This document shows, in pieces, positions 45,169 through 57,180 of a stretch of DNA of 64,000 nucleotides. The stretch's first letter is position 1. Every line of letters begins with the position of its first letter. This DNA is from Bimastos eiseni. Taxonomy: Eukaryota; Annelida; Clitellata; Crassiclitellata; Lumbricidae. A model generated the notes under the pieces. That model had not been told where the DNA came from and searched no databases. It saw nothing but the letters and a program-made list of their open reading frames with translations. Both the position numbers and the translations under genes were made by a program. Where the stretch lies: contig OY365818.1 in NCBI GenBank assembly GCA_959347315.1, positions 1,176,964-1,240,963 on the forward strand, written 5' to 3'.

Positions 45169-48100
45169 TTAATCGAGGCCGACGAGTTGTCGCACTTGCT
45201 GCAGATAACGTGACTGGATTGGAAGAAGATAGCGCATTTCATCGGGTAATCGTTCACACTGCAATCAAAAAACACCAATTATATTATTACTACTGTGCTC
45301 TACTGCAGATGGAGAGGTGCAGGAGATGCACTTTCATAGATCTCGCTGATTAGCAAATCAGCGATACATATGAAAGTGCATCCCCTGCATCTCTCAAAAT
45401 CCTAGGTCTTCCTTCTTGAAGTTCTCATTTCCGTAAGTGATTTAAAACTTGCATTTCAACATGCATGTAAAAATGCTTGTGATTTAATTGAAATTAACTA
45501 TTAATTAATCATAAATTTTTCAAAAGTTAACTATTAAAATTAAATTAATTGTTACCAGCCCAAGTTTATTTACCTATTTGTTGGGAGGATTTATACACTA
45601 CCCCTTCAAGAACAACTGTGTGCTAGCATTTGCCTCAAGTAGGATGAGCCATTCAGAAGTGCTGCCAATGCATAAGGAAATAAGTAGATTTTAGAAAAGT
45701 GAAGCAGAGGACAAGAGATTGTGAGATGGAATTTTAGAGCAAACAGAAGGAAAAAGTTTCATCTAATTTCAATTAAATAATTTGTTCATTAATTCATAGC
45801 TAAATTTATAGATTGCATGCAATGCTCAATAGTATTTTGACTTCTGTCTATTGGTATGTCTGCATGTATGCTACTCTCAATTGGTGCTATATAAATTTAC
45901 ATCACACAGAGCAGACAACAGTCTTAAAGTAACACAGAAGACATTTTGCTTACATTACTCGTTGTGTTACCGGGTCTAGCGTTGACGACAACGTTTTCTC
46001 GGGCTTGTTCTTCGGATGCTTTTTTGGCATTTCTCTTGGACTCAGCTCGACTCGCATCGTCCTCCCAACTCTTGCGACGGAAGTTAGCCCTTATTGGAAA
46101 GAGATGACCTTCAGTCGAGAAGATATATCGCGACGTCTCTTTGTTGACGTGATTATCCTCGTCAAATAACTAACAGAGACATTTTTAAAATCAATCATTA
46201 AAACAAAATAATGATACTGATGCATATAATTATAATAAAAATCCCCCCATATGCTTTCCAAAGTTCCAAAACATTACCCACAGCTACGTCATAACCAAGC
46301 CACAATCAGGCACAAAGTAGTTTAAGAAATAGGGGAAATATTTCCCAGCTGGTACATTGGGGGAAATATAACTCTGACAGAAAGATTACCCTATGGGTAC
46401 ATTTTGAAAACATTACCCCACGGATACATTGGAAACATAACCCCAATGGTTTTGACTAGCTTCCACTGAATATTAACTTTCCCCGAACTGCACACTGTTT
46501 TATCTTTTGCCACATATGAGACACATTCAAACGCATGGGACAAGTTTCTCAGAAACTGACATCAACGAAAGGTCAACAGTCACCAACAAAGGACTTCTTG
46601 GTAGTAAACTTCAAATGCAATAGATTGATAACCTCTGCAAACATTTTATCGGACTCGTGGCCAGTAAATACAGCCCACACAAGACACAGCACCACATACA
46701 CATCAACGTTTTTTGATACTTGACACCCCTCCTTAGTAAGCTGGTTCCCTGCACTCAACTCCTAATCAGGGCTTGAGAAATTTTGAGATTATGCGACTTT
46801 ATTATTAATGGTTAGTGCATGATAATGTAGTGGCCAGTGAACTGGACTGCCAAATGATGAGAGATGAGTGGTTCTGATACCAACCAAGACAGGAACTTAG
46901 TTTGATATATCTGCACCATGCACCCTAGACACCCTAGTCAACCCATCTAGACAGCATTGCACTTGGCCCTATGGCATGGAATGGGCTGCCATTATCACTG
47001 CATCTTATGTCTAGGGTCCACTCAGATGCGCTTTAATACAGCCTTAAGACCGCTCTGTTCAGCCGGGGTTGAGTTGGGAGCGCTCCTGAGTAGCAGCCTT
47101 GAAGGGGCGCTATATAAATTTCCATAATGAATTAATAAGTATACTGTCGGTGGGAAGATTGGAGGGCAAAGGAGAGAACAACCAACCACACTCATATGCT
47201 GAGGATAAGAAAATGAAGTCGCTAACACTTCATAAACATGGCCGCCCAGGGCTAGCAGAAGGAATTGCTCTTCTTATTAGAAACTTTTATACCACATGTG
47301 TCTAATGCAGACGGCATCAGCCATTGAAACGAAGCCATAATCATGTCAACATTGAGGAGATCAGCTAGGTAGGATTAACCATTAATTGGCCACTTTAATT
47401 CTTTGCTGTTGATCTCTGTGTTAAATTAGAATCCACATAAAACAAGACATTTAATTTATAACAAGGTTCGAGTGCATTTGAAGCCTCTCAACGCCAAAGC
47501 ACATCGACTCTCAACAAAGCTGAAGAGTGTGGGCAGTTCAAGTGGAGTTTGAGGCTATTAATCAAAATTGATAAGGGTTGAGATTGAAAGAGGCAAATCT
47601 CACCAGGTAGAGGTATTTGCAGGTTTCTCCAAGGAAGAAGCTCTCCATGCGATCCTCGAAATCGTTCTTGGTGACGTCGTGCCGCGTGGCAAACCCACAT
47701 CTGCACAGCAATAACACACGTCATGCTGTCACATGACCTATATAATGACCTACTGTTACACGATCTAATGTAATTACATAATGATGTCATGTAATGATTT
47801 ATATGCACTGATCTAACGTAATGACTTACTGGCACATGATCTAACATAATGACTTACTGCCACATGATCTAACGTTATGACTTACTGCCACATGATCTAA
47901 CGTAATGACTTACTGTCACATGATCTAACGTAATGACTTACTGTCACATGATCTAACGTAATGACTTACTGTCACATGATCTAATCCAGTGACTCACGGT
48001 CACATATGAATATTCTTTATTAAGCTACCAGCAAAAGCCAAGTGGCTGACAAAGGGCATAAATAATAGCAAAAATATAAACAAAATCATACGACACTAAA

Positions 48101-51100
48101 AAAAAATAAAAAACCTCTTCTGACCTAACAACCTGTTCTCACACACAACCATACCTACCGGACGCGTGTGTAGTTATTGAGACTGTAGAGAATGTCTCTT
48201 CCGACGTGCAGGTAGAAGGGGTTTTTCGTGGCCATGTACAGGTAATAGGTCGACTCAATGAGCTCCGGTCGGAGGGGATAGAAGGACACCTCCGGGATTT
48301 GGAGATTCCAGTTGTACCTCTCCGGAAGACCGTTGAACCGCTGCCAGATGGCGTAGTAGAACGCGTGAGAACAGATTGCCTCCTCCAAGTCGCCAATCAA
48401 CACCTGGATCACACAACGAACTCACCTGTAGAGGTAGCTAATGCAAAGTAGGCAGACAAGGTGATAAACAAAGCTTAATTTAGAATTTAGCTATCAATAC
48501 AAAATAAATGACTAGAACAAAACGTATCGTATCGTTAGATGTATAGAGCACTTCTCACAGAATAACTATTTAGAGGTGATCTCAGCACGGAAACCCCAGG
48601 GAAAAAGAAACACCTTAAAACATTGAGTAGCTGATGGAGAGAATGGAGTCATTAGTTTGGTCCTTAGTGATGGAGGAAGGTCATTCCAGGTATATAGACC
48701 CAGAATAGCAAATGCCCAGGTCAAGCCAGTCTTAGCCCTAGGAACAAAGAGATCAAAGCAATCGACAGTGATAGCAGCACCGCCTACTAAAGTGAGTTCA
48801 GTTAGTATAACAGTAAACGTTGTATTCATGACTGACAATTCTCTTCTTTTACGTAACATGATTATTTCTTAACTTCTATTATGTCAATTTTTCCTACCTG
48901 AACTGCTGGCCAGGCAGCCTGCAGTGAATCGACCCAATTGTTGAGCACGTCTCCGCTTAACATGTTGACGTTCACATAAATCGGTGGAAAACCAGAGCCA
49001 TGATTACAGTGCTTACGCCTGTAAACAGAACGTAATCATCTATGTAGCATCACTCAAAAGAAATCGGAGGTGCCCTCAGAAGTAGATTTACGCCTTTTCC
49101 TTTAGTGTATGGGCTTTAAGCTTTCCAACATTATAATGTAACAACCCATTTAATATGCCAAGCTTACGTTACATTGCGTTAGACGCTGCCTGAAGGTCTG
49201 CTAATGTTAGCGTCGATTGGAATTGAAAACCAAACCCAAATTGAAAACCGGGGGAAGAAAATGTACAAGATTCCTGTTTTACTTGTAACCCATTGCAACT
49301 CTCAAGGATATCAGAAGGAGGACCAGCCGTACATTGTCATATGCTGAGGCCACGAAAATGAAGGTGCCAAGACTCCATACTCTCAGCAGCCACCAGATGG
49401 CCAGCCCTTCTTCTTTGCTATTCCACTCAACTTCCTCATCATAAATTAAATCCAAATGCTTACTCCTTATAAACACCGATCAAGTAAGTGCTCAATGCAG
49501 AATCACAGACGCACAGCCAACAGTAAGTCAGAAACAAACAGATGGTAATCCTTAAGTTCAAAGGTCCTGCTTACCCTCGTCGCATGTAGAACTTTATAGA
49601 TTCATACGATTCGTTGAATTTCTTAAGAGAGTCTTCATCACCGAAAAGAATGAATGACTGCAACAAAACAGTTCACTATTGAATAAACATTCAAAGCAAC
49701 ACCTGTTACATACAATGAAGTCTCAGAGGTAACTAAGGCACGTTTATGGCACTATTCAGATAGTATTCGCCTCGGCAAATATGATACACACAAATAGAAA
49801 TAGTTGTAAAATGTTTATGAATCATAATTCTATGCTTATTAAACTTTGAGATATATGTAATTCAACAGAAAATCTAAATTTCAAAGTCCAAGGCAGAAGT
49901 CAAGTCCGTTTCACTGATTATTTATTTCAAAAATGATAAATGTATAAGTTAGTTATTACAAATAATAATAATTTAATTTAATTATTCCTCTTTACATGAA
50001 AATGTGGAGCTTCACAAATGGAACAAGCGGTATCTGGAAAATTGCTAAACACGATACTCAGACTCGGTGGGAAAAGTCCTACAGTATTTGAGTTTCAGCG
50101 CTAATCTTGCAACTTCTTGTATTTAGGTTCAAAGAAATTAGTAAATAAATAAATCTAAATGGGAGCAATAAAGAGGCCATTAATTCAGCCAGCAAATACC
50201 TTGAGCAAATACTCATAGAATGAGTCGAGTCCAGCACCAAGTCCGCTCATCAGCCCAACCCATCGACCGGTCTGGATGTTAATAACATTGCCTGAAAATT
50301 ATAAAGATGAACATATTTCAAACTAACGTCCGTAGTCACATTGATACACGGTAGAATACGTGGCCAAAGATTAAAAAAATTTAGCCAATAGCGCAATCTT
50401 AATTCAATTCAATAAATTGAAGCCATTGACAGCAAAACAGAAATAATTTTTTTTTATTAATCAGCAACAACAGGGGACCCAGAAAGGACAATAGTCCCGC
50501 TAGTTAGGGTCACCTAACGGGAAGAAGTTTGAGAAACATCACAGATACATAGCTATTGGAAAGTCTAAGGAGGAAACAATGAATGTTTCACTCCAGAGTC
50601 AGAGGGCTTCCTAGGTAAACCAGAAGGGAAGACACATTGAAAAGCTGTATGAAATAAATCAAGGCTTTTCAATATAACGTTGCAACAAGTTATTTATTAA
50701 AACTATCAATTGTATCTTCCTGATTATGCACAGTATATCTCTGATGAGAAAAAAACCAACAACATATGCAAAGAATTTCTCATGGGAAACATTCTTCAAG
50801 TTGTACAGTGGTGGAAATAATTATTGCATCACCCTGACATAAGCTTGAAACTGATTAAATACATTTCAAGTCGTTTTTTAAATTAATGTCGCTCAAATCA
50901 TTCAAAAAGATATCCCATAGACATTCTTAAGGACCATGAACAGCAGGGGTGTCAAAGAGCCAGCTTGCAAGTCATTTCTGGCCCACCATTGATGTTTTAT
51001 GGTCCACAGAGCCTTGGCTAAAGACTACACAATTTGATAATAAAAACTTGAACGTCATTTTTATGGCTTAATGAGATGTATGTGATGTTTAAAACAAATT

Positions 51101-54100
51101 TTTTACACCCCTGATGTATAGAAAGTTTTCCAAAATGCAAAGAAACTTGAAAACTTTACCCACAGTAAACTTTAAGCATGATGCATGCAGACACGCTTGC
51201 AAGGGCCCTACCAAAGAGCCCGGTGACGTTGCTCCGAAACGACCAGAGTCGATCGACCGCTCGTTTTGCGACTCCATCATAAACCGGATCCTTGAGCAGA
51301 CGACTTAAGAGTCCAAACTCGAGGCTGAGCGTACCCGCTCCAGCCGTACAAGTCTCGTTGACGGTGTTCGCAGGAACCCCACTCTGCAGGTTCACCTGCA
51401 GAAGTGTTCAAGCACATGATATAGTCTTTTCAAATTCTGCCCATTCTAGACCACTTTACAAAGTTATCTATCTGTGTCTGTTGTTCAGTCTCTGTCTCTC
51501 TCTATCTCTTTCTGTCTCTCCGTGAATTCTGTTTTCATCCATCAAGAATCATCGTTTGAATTCTTCACCCACTGCAAGCAGCTTCATACCATAAGAGTAA
51601 TCCAACTAGATTGGAAAAGGAAATTTTCACCCAAGGATTCCGACTGCCGGCATCTCCATTCGACGATATATCTGCCCCATACACTTCAATCGAGCCTCAA
51701 TGTCTTCCCTCACCGTATCCAGTCCCAGATCATTCCTGTTAAAATCTACATATAAACGTATCCCATTAAATGTATATTATAATCCTTTCTACTAATATTC
51801 TTATGATTCAATTCAACACCCCTCTTTATTGGCCTTGCATTGCCAGATGGTGCTGAACCCCCAAACTAATGGCCCCAACAATATAGTGATTGTCTTAGAT
51901 GAGGAGGCTAAACCAGCCGACCAGTGTGTCTCTAGGTTGTACTGCATCCCAAATGCCCTTGAAACCAAAACTGTCAAACTGAAAAAGCAATATTCTGCCA
52001 ACAGACCCGGGGGTGCGGAATTCCCGTGGCCGAGTTCTCAAAGGCGGGTAGGAGTCGCGAACCGAGGTCATGAGCCATTTGGAGAAGTTCATCGTTGTAG
52101 CCAGGGTAAGCCATCTGCCCAAACGGTTGCAGGGGATCAGTTATTATCATATGGGCAGACAACAGCGCCCCAAGCACCCTGAAACAGATAGCACAAGCAC
52201 AAATGGTTACAACTAACCAATGTATCAATCAATATATAAATCATTCAATCAATCAATGTAACTTGATATAGAGCCGCTTCAAGATATTTACGCAGAGGCA
52301 CTCCCAGTCCAACCTCAGCCAAAGAAGACAGGTTTCAGAGTAGAATAGAAATGGAATAAAGCATTCTTAGACAAGAGCCAGAGATTCAATGGGAGGCTAT
52401 TCCAAGTAATACATCATCACAAGATTAACTCGTGCAACAATTACATTACACCTGACTAAAATCTCATCTATTATGAGTTTTACACAGATTCGGCCGTACC
52501 TAATCGTGGCCTCGAAGATTTGCACCGTAGTCGGTTTGTCGAAAGATATCGTCTCAATGACAAGTTTGACCGCCTGCTGGAACTCACTCACGTTTCCCAT
52601 GACCTGAAAATAGAAAAAACTATGACAGCAAACACACAATGTTCAGCAATGACAACAAATATTGACCATAATAAAATAAATAATTATTAAAAGAATACGC
52701 ACATATAATTTAAATTTTTACGAGGTGCAGAAGTTAGCACGCGTAAAGGTCCGTAGGAAAACCTGGGACATAAATTTCTAAGCCCCTTTTCCTCCACTAA
52801 GCAAATGACCATTTTCATGTGTAAACATTTTTTGTGAAACATTTTAGTTTCATGATTTTATTGTGTAAGGCCAGGAGTGACTATGGAAAGTCACTGATGA
52901 AATGGTGCTATATAAATTCTCAATTACAATCACCATCGTGCTTCACATGAGAACAGCTCTGGGTTCATTAGCAGGATAGAGATATTGATTTATAAAACCT
53001 AGTTTCTTTAAGTTTTCAGAAAAAGACTAAAAACCTCAACAGTCAAAAGTTTAGGTTTTTTGGGTTAATTACTTTTCAGTGTCAAAAGTTCCACATTTAT
53101 ATGTAATTTTTGACTTCATGTGGCAATATTCTGGACTTGTCAATAGTTAAAATACAATGTATGGAAAGTTCTCCATGCTCTACTGGGTCATAATTTGTTC
53201 CAGGTGTGCAACTGCGTGTACGTTAAAAATCGTAAAACCATAAAAACTTTTTTTTTAAATCTAGGTCTTCTCAAGCCTTGGTCTCGAGCAATCTTTTCTG
53301 CTGGGCTGAGGCTCTGGAACTTGCCATCCAGTTTGCCTGTTGGTACTTTCAAGAATTGTCCCTTTAAAATTGTCTCCCTACCATAGCATGACTTCCAGTT
53401 CCCCGATTTGGGCCAGTTGCGCCTCTGAATCACCGATCAACACTCTACAAATCCTCGATTACAATTTCTGCTACATATGTCTGATTTGCTCCTCCTCAAG
53501 TGGCGCTAAATAAAGTTGCTAAGAAACCACACGAAACCTGCTCACGGCCAATGTATCGAGAGAATCGATGAGCGTCAGTCCGTAGTCACCGAGAACGTCG
53601 TTGATGTTAATGTTTGATCTGTTAAAACACAATGCAAGAGATCAACTGATGGACAGAAAGTGGTAGACATTCTAAGACTACGACTACGCTTAAATGATGC
53701 ACACAACTTCGTCAAAGTTCGTCAGGGTCGGCTATGGTCAGGTTAGGTCTCGTGAGGGTCAGGATAGGCGTCGTCAGGGTCGATTATATTCGGGATTATG
53801 GCTAAGTGTCGTCTTTAGAGACTGAATACCGTTCCGCCGCAGAAGTAAATATTCCGCCGCAGAAGCACAACGCATTTATTCAACTGTTGCTTACGGATTC
53901 GCATAGTCAGGGCCTCGTCCAGTGCAGTGTATCGGATCGAGTTCGTCTTTCGGAAAGGCATATTTCATGTAGTTGTCGAAACCAAACGTAAACATCTCAC
54001 GTGTCAACTCCAAAAGCTCTCGACGAGTCGACGTGGGAAACGAACCATATTTTCGCTCGTACGGATCCCAGAAACGTCCTCGGAAGTCCGCATCGGATCG

Positions 54101-54154
54101 GTTTACGGAGACAGAAGCGAAAAATGTGCTAAATAATAACCATTTGATTTTCAT
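45169..54154 (-). CDS. EDEM1: EDEM1-type ER degradation-enhancing mannosidase-like protein, complete
   Basis: 12 exons: 54154-53895, 53618-53546, 52603-52500, 52178-52007, 51395-51212, 50291-50200, 49657-49575, 49018-48898, 48403-48159, 47700-47604, 46169-45954, 45258-45169; 1737 bp, 578 aa, all phases consistent. N-terminal signal sequence, then the GH47 fold: [82 protein letters not shown] and FSTEGH (calcium-site Thr). The tail [13 protein letters not shown] ending in VGLD resembles human EDEM1, not EDEM2 or EDEM3, which would carry other C-termini. Cysteines in HCTGRGPDY and GETCKYLYL are the pair reported as a disulfide in EDEM1. About seven N-glycosylation sequons are visible. Role in the family: trimming or recognising mannose on misfolded ER glycoproteins for ER-associated degradation. 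Human EDEM1 is longer (657 aa), mainly at the N-terminus. Confidence 0.96.
45312..45395. repeat. 40-bp inverted repeat hairpin in EDEM1 last intron
   Basis: Arms 45312-45351 and 45356-45395 pair at 35 of 40 positions with no gaps and a 4-nt loop (AGCA). One of the five differences is a possible G-U pair; three fall together about 12 bp from the loop. Conserved stretches include GGATGCACTTTCAT on the reverse-complemented arm. It is located between exons 11 and 12, so it would be part of the EDEM1 pre-mRNA. It could be a microRNA-like or hairpin-RNA precursor or the remains of a small palindromic element. Confidence 0.9.
45590..45780 (-). mobile_element. Non-LTR relic, reverse
   Basis: GATTTATACACTACCCCTTC then a GA-rich body with GAGATGGAATTTTAGAGC, a phrase shared with 19850-19880. 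It lies within the EDEM1 intron between exons 11 and 12. Confidence 0.5.
46815..47120 (+). mobile_element. SINE head-like piece plus non-LTR 3' end
   Basis: At 46829-46885 TAGTGGCCAGTGAACTGGAC and GTGGTTCTGATACC look like a decayed family A head. At 46970-47120 [14 protein letters not shown] and [11 protein letters not shown], then GGGGCGCTATATAAATTTCC, is a non-LTR tail that appears to have inserted between the head and the body at 47135. Confidence 0.55.
47135..47290 (+). mobile_element. SINE family A body, copy 7
   Basis: CTGTCGGTGGGAAGATTGGA, CATATGCTGAGGATAAG, AAAATGAAGTCGCTAACAC. EDEM1 intron. Confidence 0.75.
47729..47998. repeat. 28-bp minisatellite in EDEM1 intron 9
   Basis: The unit begins GATCTAACGTAATGACTTAC and ends TGTCACAT. 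About 6-7 close copies run from 47810 to 47990, with degenerate copies before them. Confidence 0.95.
48545..48800 (-). mobile_element. Decayed non-LTR retrotransposon 3' end
   Basis: Minus-strand reading [17 protein letters not shown] then [11 protein letters not shown], the typical ORF2 C-terminus. The 97-aa open frame is the largest retrotransposon-coding fragment in the window. EDEM1 intron 8. Confidence 0.7.
49300..49400 (+). mobile_element. SINE family A fragment, copy 8
   Basis: GTCATATGCTGAGGCCACG and AAAATGAAGGTGCCAAGACT match the body. Confidence 0.6.
52250..52410 (-). mobile_element. Non-LTR relic tail, reverse
   Basis: (AATC)n then CTTGATATAGAGCCGCTTCA and GAGGCACTCCCAGTCCAACC. 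EDEM1 intron 3. Confidence 0.6.
53195..53530 (+). mobile_element. Decayed non-LTR retrotransposon 3' end
   Basis: [18 protein letters not shown] is an ORF2 terminus, followed by TGCGCCTCTGA and AAGTGGCGCTAAATAAAG. On the opposite strand it happens to spell [10 protein letters not shown], like the start of EDEM1 exon 9. EDEM1 intron 2. Confidence 0.65.
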
Positions 54155-54389
54155 TATTTACAGTGATGAAACTATCGCGGACTTTCTATTTTAACAGTGA
54201 ACACTAGCTACCGATCTAGCAAGACACTTTGTCATAAATCTATGTTCATGAAATAATCTATGTTTTATAATAACATCACTGATACCAGTGATGTGTATCA
54301 ATGCTAGTGGACTGATAATACTTCGGTTTGAGAAAGCGAGGCTTTGTATATAAGCGGTCGTCGATTGATTCTGTTCATTAAGTCCAACA

Positions 54390-54480
54390 CTGCGAAAACT
54401 CAGGCAGTGCCAGTCCCTAGCCTGGATGAAGCAGGAGGGCGACGCTAATGACTCTTGCAATCACAATGAAACAGCTTCTA
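54390..54480 (+). repeat. Interspersed repeat family D, copy 3
   Basis: GCAGTGCCAGTCCCTAGCCT, GGATGAAGCAGGAGGGCGAC, a diverged copy of the 35.7 and 37.7 kb repeats. Confidence 0.5.
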
Positions 54481-54504
54481 TTTATTCATTCATTCATTCA
54501 CTAT

Positions 54505-54600
54505 GAGTATTTATATAGCGCCGCCTTTAGAACCTACTTCGAAGCGCTTCTAGTCCAGACAGTCTAGTCTAGTCTAGTCTAGTCTAGTCCAGGTTACAAG
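54505..54600 (-). mobile_element. Non-LTR relic tail with (TCTAG)n
   Basis: ATTTATATAGCGCCGCCTTT followed by GAAGCGCTTCTAGTCCAGAC and five TCTAG/AGTCT units. Confidence 0.6.
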
Positions 54601-55647
54601 TACCTGTGACAATAAAAAAAGCTATTGAAATACAACTTCAGCAACCAGAAAGAAATCAAGCAAAAAATAATAAACTTGAGCTAAAAAACTCTATTTTGTT
54701 TAGTCTTTAAAACATAAACTTCTTTATCACAAACAGACTACAATAGAGCTCTGCAATCAAATCCACAAATCTGATATACAACCAACAAATCAAATTGAAG
54801 CACAATTTGTTACAGTTATGCCTCCATTGCAACGCTTCAGTGAAAGACCTATTTGCTCAGAACAAAAAGCCTAACATCTATTCACCGAAATAAATTTCTG
54901 AAGACACTGAAACAGCAAGCTCAGACATTCAGAAGGAACTGTCTCTGCAATATATTCTGATTTTCAGTGAATCTTTCAGCAAAGTACAACTTGTAAACAG
55001 TTTGCAGTAAGTTTTGGTTTGAAACAATAGAATCACTGAAAATATTTGATGAATACTTACTTACTCTCATAGTGCAATTGTGTTCGATCATTCCCTCCAT
55101 GGTTTATGTCATCATGAGGTGCTGGAGCTAGAACTTCGGCTACACATTTACAGCAGAAGAAAAACTTTGTTAATTTCATGTTAGCTATCTTACTTTATTA
55201 TAATTTTACTCAGTAATGCCTACAAACGATCAAATGGAAATTAGTGTACTGCAATGACATACTGGCATAATGAAAATTAACAGCTGCAGCTCAAATGTCC
55301 TTCATATCTCTTACTTAAAGACATCACAGAATCTGGTGTTTAACACATTGGTCGCTACCGAGAACTCGTAGTTAAAATGTTGCCTCCATACGCCACCTAC
55401 GAGTAGGTACATAAGACGATGCAATACGCATTGGTGAGTGCTTTGGTTGGTGTCAAGAATTCGTTTTTTTATGTTAAGTTATACCCATGTTAAAAGAACA
55501 AAGGAGTTATAGAGCAGCATCAAAACACCATAACACATCAGTTGATAGAAACTAGTGCTTGTTATAATAGAAAGATAATTAACATAGGTCAAAACAGAAA
55601 TTAAATAGAAAATGGCTGTCAACATGTAATGAAAAGTTAGCTCTACT

Positions 55648-55794
55648 CGATGGCCGTTCCCCTCCCCCAGGCCACCACCCCAGGCCACCCCCCCCCCAGG
55701 CCACCCCCCAGGCCACCCCCCCAGGCCACCCTCCCAGGCCACCCTCCCAGGGTGACCTCTGACCCTACCATCCCTTGGGACCCAACGGCCATCG
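55648..55794. repeat. C-rich CCCAGGCCACC array flanked by inverted repeat
   Basis: Six units of 12-16 bp (CCCCAGGCCACC) with C-runs up to nine, bracketed by an exact 11-bp inverted repeat (CGATGGCCGTT at 55648-55658 and its complement at 55784-55794). The minus strand has many runs of three or more G, suitable for G-quadruplex folding. Confidence 0.9.
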
Positions 55795-55904
55795 ACGACC
55801 ATCGATACATTAATTAACTGAGAAGTTTATATACACATACGTGTCAATGCCGTGTTTGTCTACTAAATATACAATATAAGAGTACAATCGAGTCAGCTAA
55901 TATA

Positions 55905-55910
55905 TATAGT

Positions 55911-55946
<36 letters not shown>

Positions 55947-55975
55947 ACGCACACGCACACGCACACACGCACAAG
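55905..55975. repeat. (CA)n and (CACACG)n microsatellite
   Basis: A pure CA run changes into a regular hexamer CACACG run. Confidence 0.95.
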
Positions 55976-56679
55976 ACGATTGTCTAAATAACTATATACA
56001 TTATACAATAAAAATTCTTTTGTCCATCGGAGACAGAGATATAATGTTCTGTTCGTATATATACCCAAATCTCGTGATCTGTGCTTCTAAGAACAATTTG
56101 TTTGTGTTTGAATTGTCTCTGCTCCATTCTTTTTTTAGCATTGTTTAACAGGCGTACGGTGTTCAGGCGACTCTTTAGACCCTGTTGAGAACCTCGTGCA
56201 CTAATTTGTCTAGAAGGCACTCTATTTGTAGGCCTGTGAATTATATGTATAATTGTATATGCAGAGTTGTGTAAAATCTCCTCCACGCCTCAGATTCACA
56301 TCTTGGTGTGACTTTGCGTGCGTGACAGATTTAATTAATTAATAAATAGTGATAATAATGATATGGCATCATGTCAAAGACAATATATTAGACGTTTTTG
56401 TTGTTTTGCAGTGGTTCAGGATCCTCCCTACCAAGTGACGGAGTGAGGCTACGGAGGGTTCGTCCTGCCAGTGGACATCTATCTGAGGAACAACGCGGAA
56501 CCGAAGTAGATTCGCTTCATCTATGAACTCTTTCTCGGAGTAATGAACATCGTCAGTCACAGACGATCGAGAAGATCTCATAAAGAAATCCAATTACAGA
56601 ATTCTACACTCGACTTCTGAGAGGCCGAGCGGTAAGCTAATGTATTCGATTCCAATCTATTCTAATATAATCTCGCTCT

Positions 56680-56850
56680 GGAACACGCTCCCACTGGCGT
56701 TGCTGTTGTCGCCAAGGATCCACTCAGACTCCTTTTATACATGCCTTAAAACTGTTCTTTTTAGCCGTGAAGGGGTCGGGAGCGCTCCTGAGTAGTAGCC
56801 TTGAAGGGGCGCTATATAAATTTTCGAAATGAATGAATGAATTTGTATTA
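56680..56850 (+). mobile_element. Non-LTR retrotransposon 3' end inside the relic's intron
   Basis: ALWNTLPLALLLSPR-like reading with frame breaks, then GGGAGCGCTCCTGAGTAGTA, GGGGCGCTATATAAATTTTC and AATGAATGAATGAATT, almost the same as the tail at 47.1 kb. Confidence 0.65.
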
Positions 56851-57104
56851 ATGAATTCATTGCTGTCTAGTTGTAAGTAAGTAATTATATTCTGATCTCG
56901 TCATGTGCTTCTGATCTAACATGATTGATTCCATGGTTATATGATCTGAATTATTGATTTAGCATAGCCTATTCTGTTCTACTTTTTAATATATGACCGA
57001 CATAAAATAATCTGATATATATATAAGCTAATTATTCTAATGTAATTGAATCTGTTATTTTGTTCTAACCGCCTTTCATATTTGTATATATATAACACAT
57101 ATTT

Positions 57105-57180
57105 GACACCTGATATAGCGCCAATTTGCGCCTCTGAGTAGCTAGTTCCGTGAACGGTGCTATATAAATTCTCAGTAACA
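57105..57180 (+). mobile_element. Non-LTR relic tail
   Basis: GCGCCTCTGAGTAGCTAGTT then GGTGCTATATAAATTCTCAG. Confidence 0.55.

Larger units (their letters stand above)
54155..56411. other. Intergenic, EDEM1 5' side to AF9/ENL relic
   Basis: Holds a family D fragment (54390-54480), a reverse non-LTR tail with (TCTAG)n (54505-54600), a C-rich array (55648-55794) and a CA tract (55905-55975). The upstream YEATS exons expected for the AF9/ENL relic were searched for by eye on the plus strand and not seen. Confidence 0.6.

Noticed and set aside
45042..45278. 78-aa minus-strand frame at the end of EDEM1
   Set aside because: It is read in the wrong frame; the phase set by exon 11 gives [10 protein letters not shown] and a stop at 45169, matching the EDEM1 C-terminus.
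53400..53450. Second VLIGD exon of EDEM1
   Set aside because: [10 protein letters not shown] looks like the start of exon 9 but lies in intron 2, between exons that already join perfectly, and falls in a retrotransposon tail.
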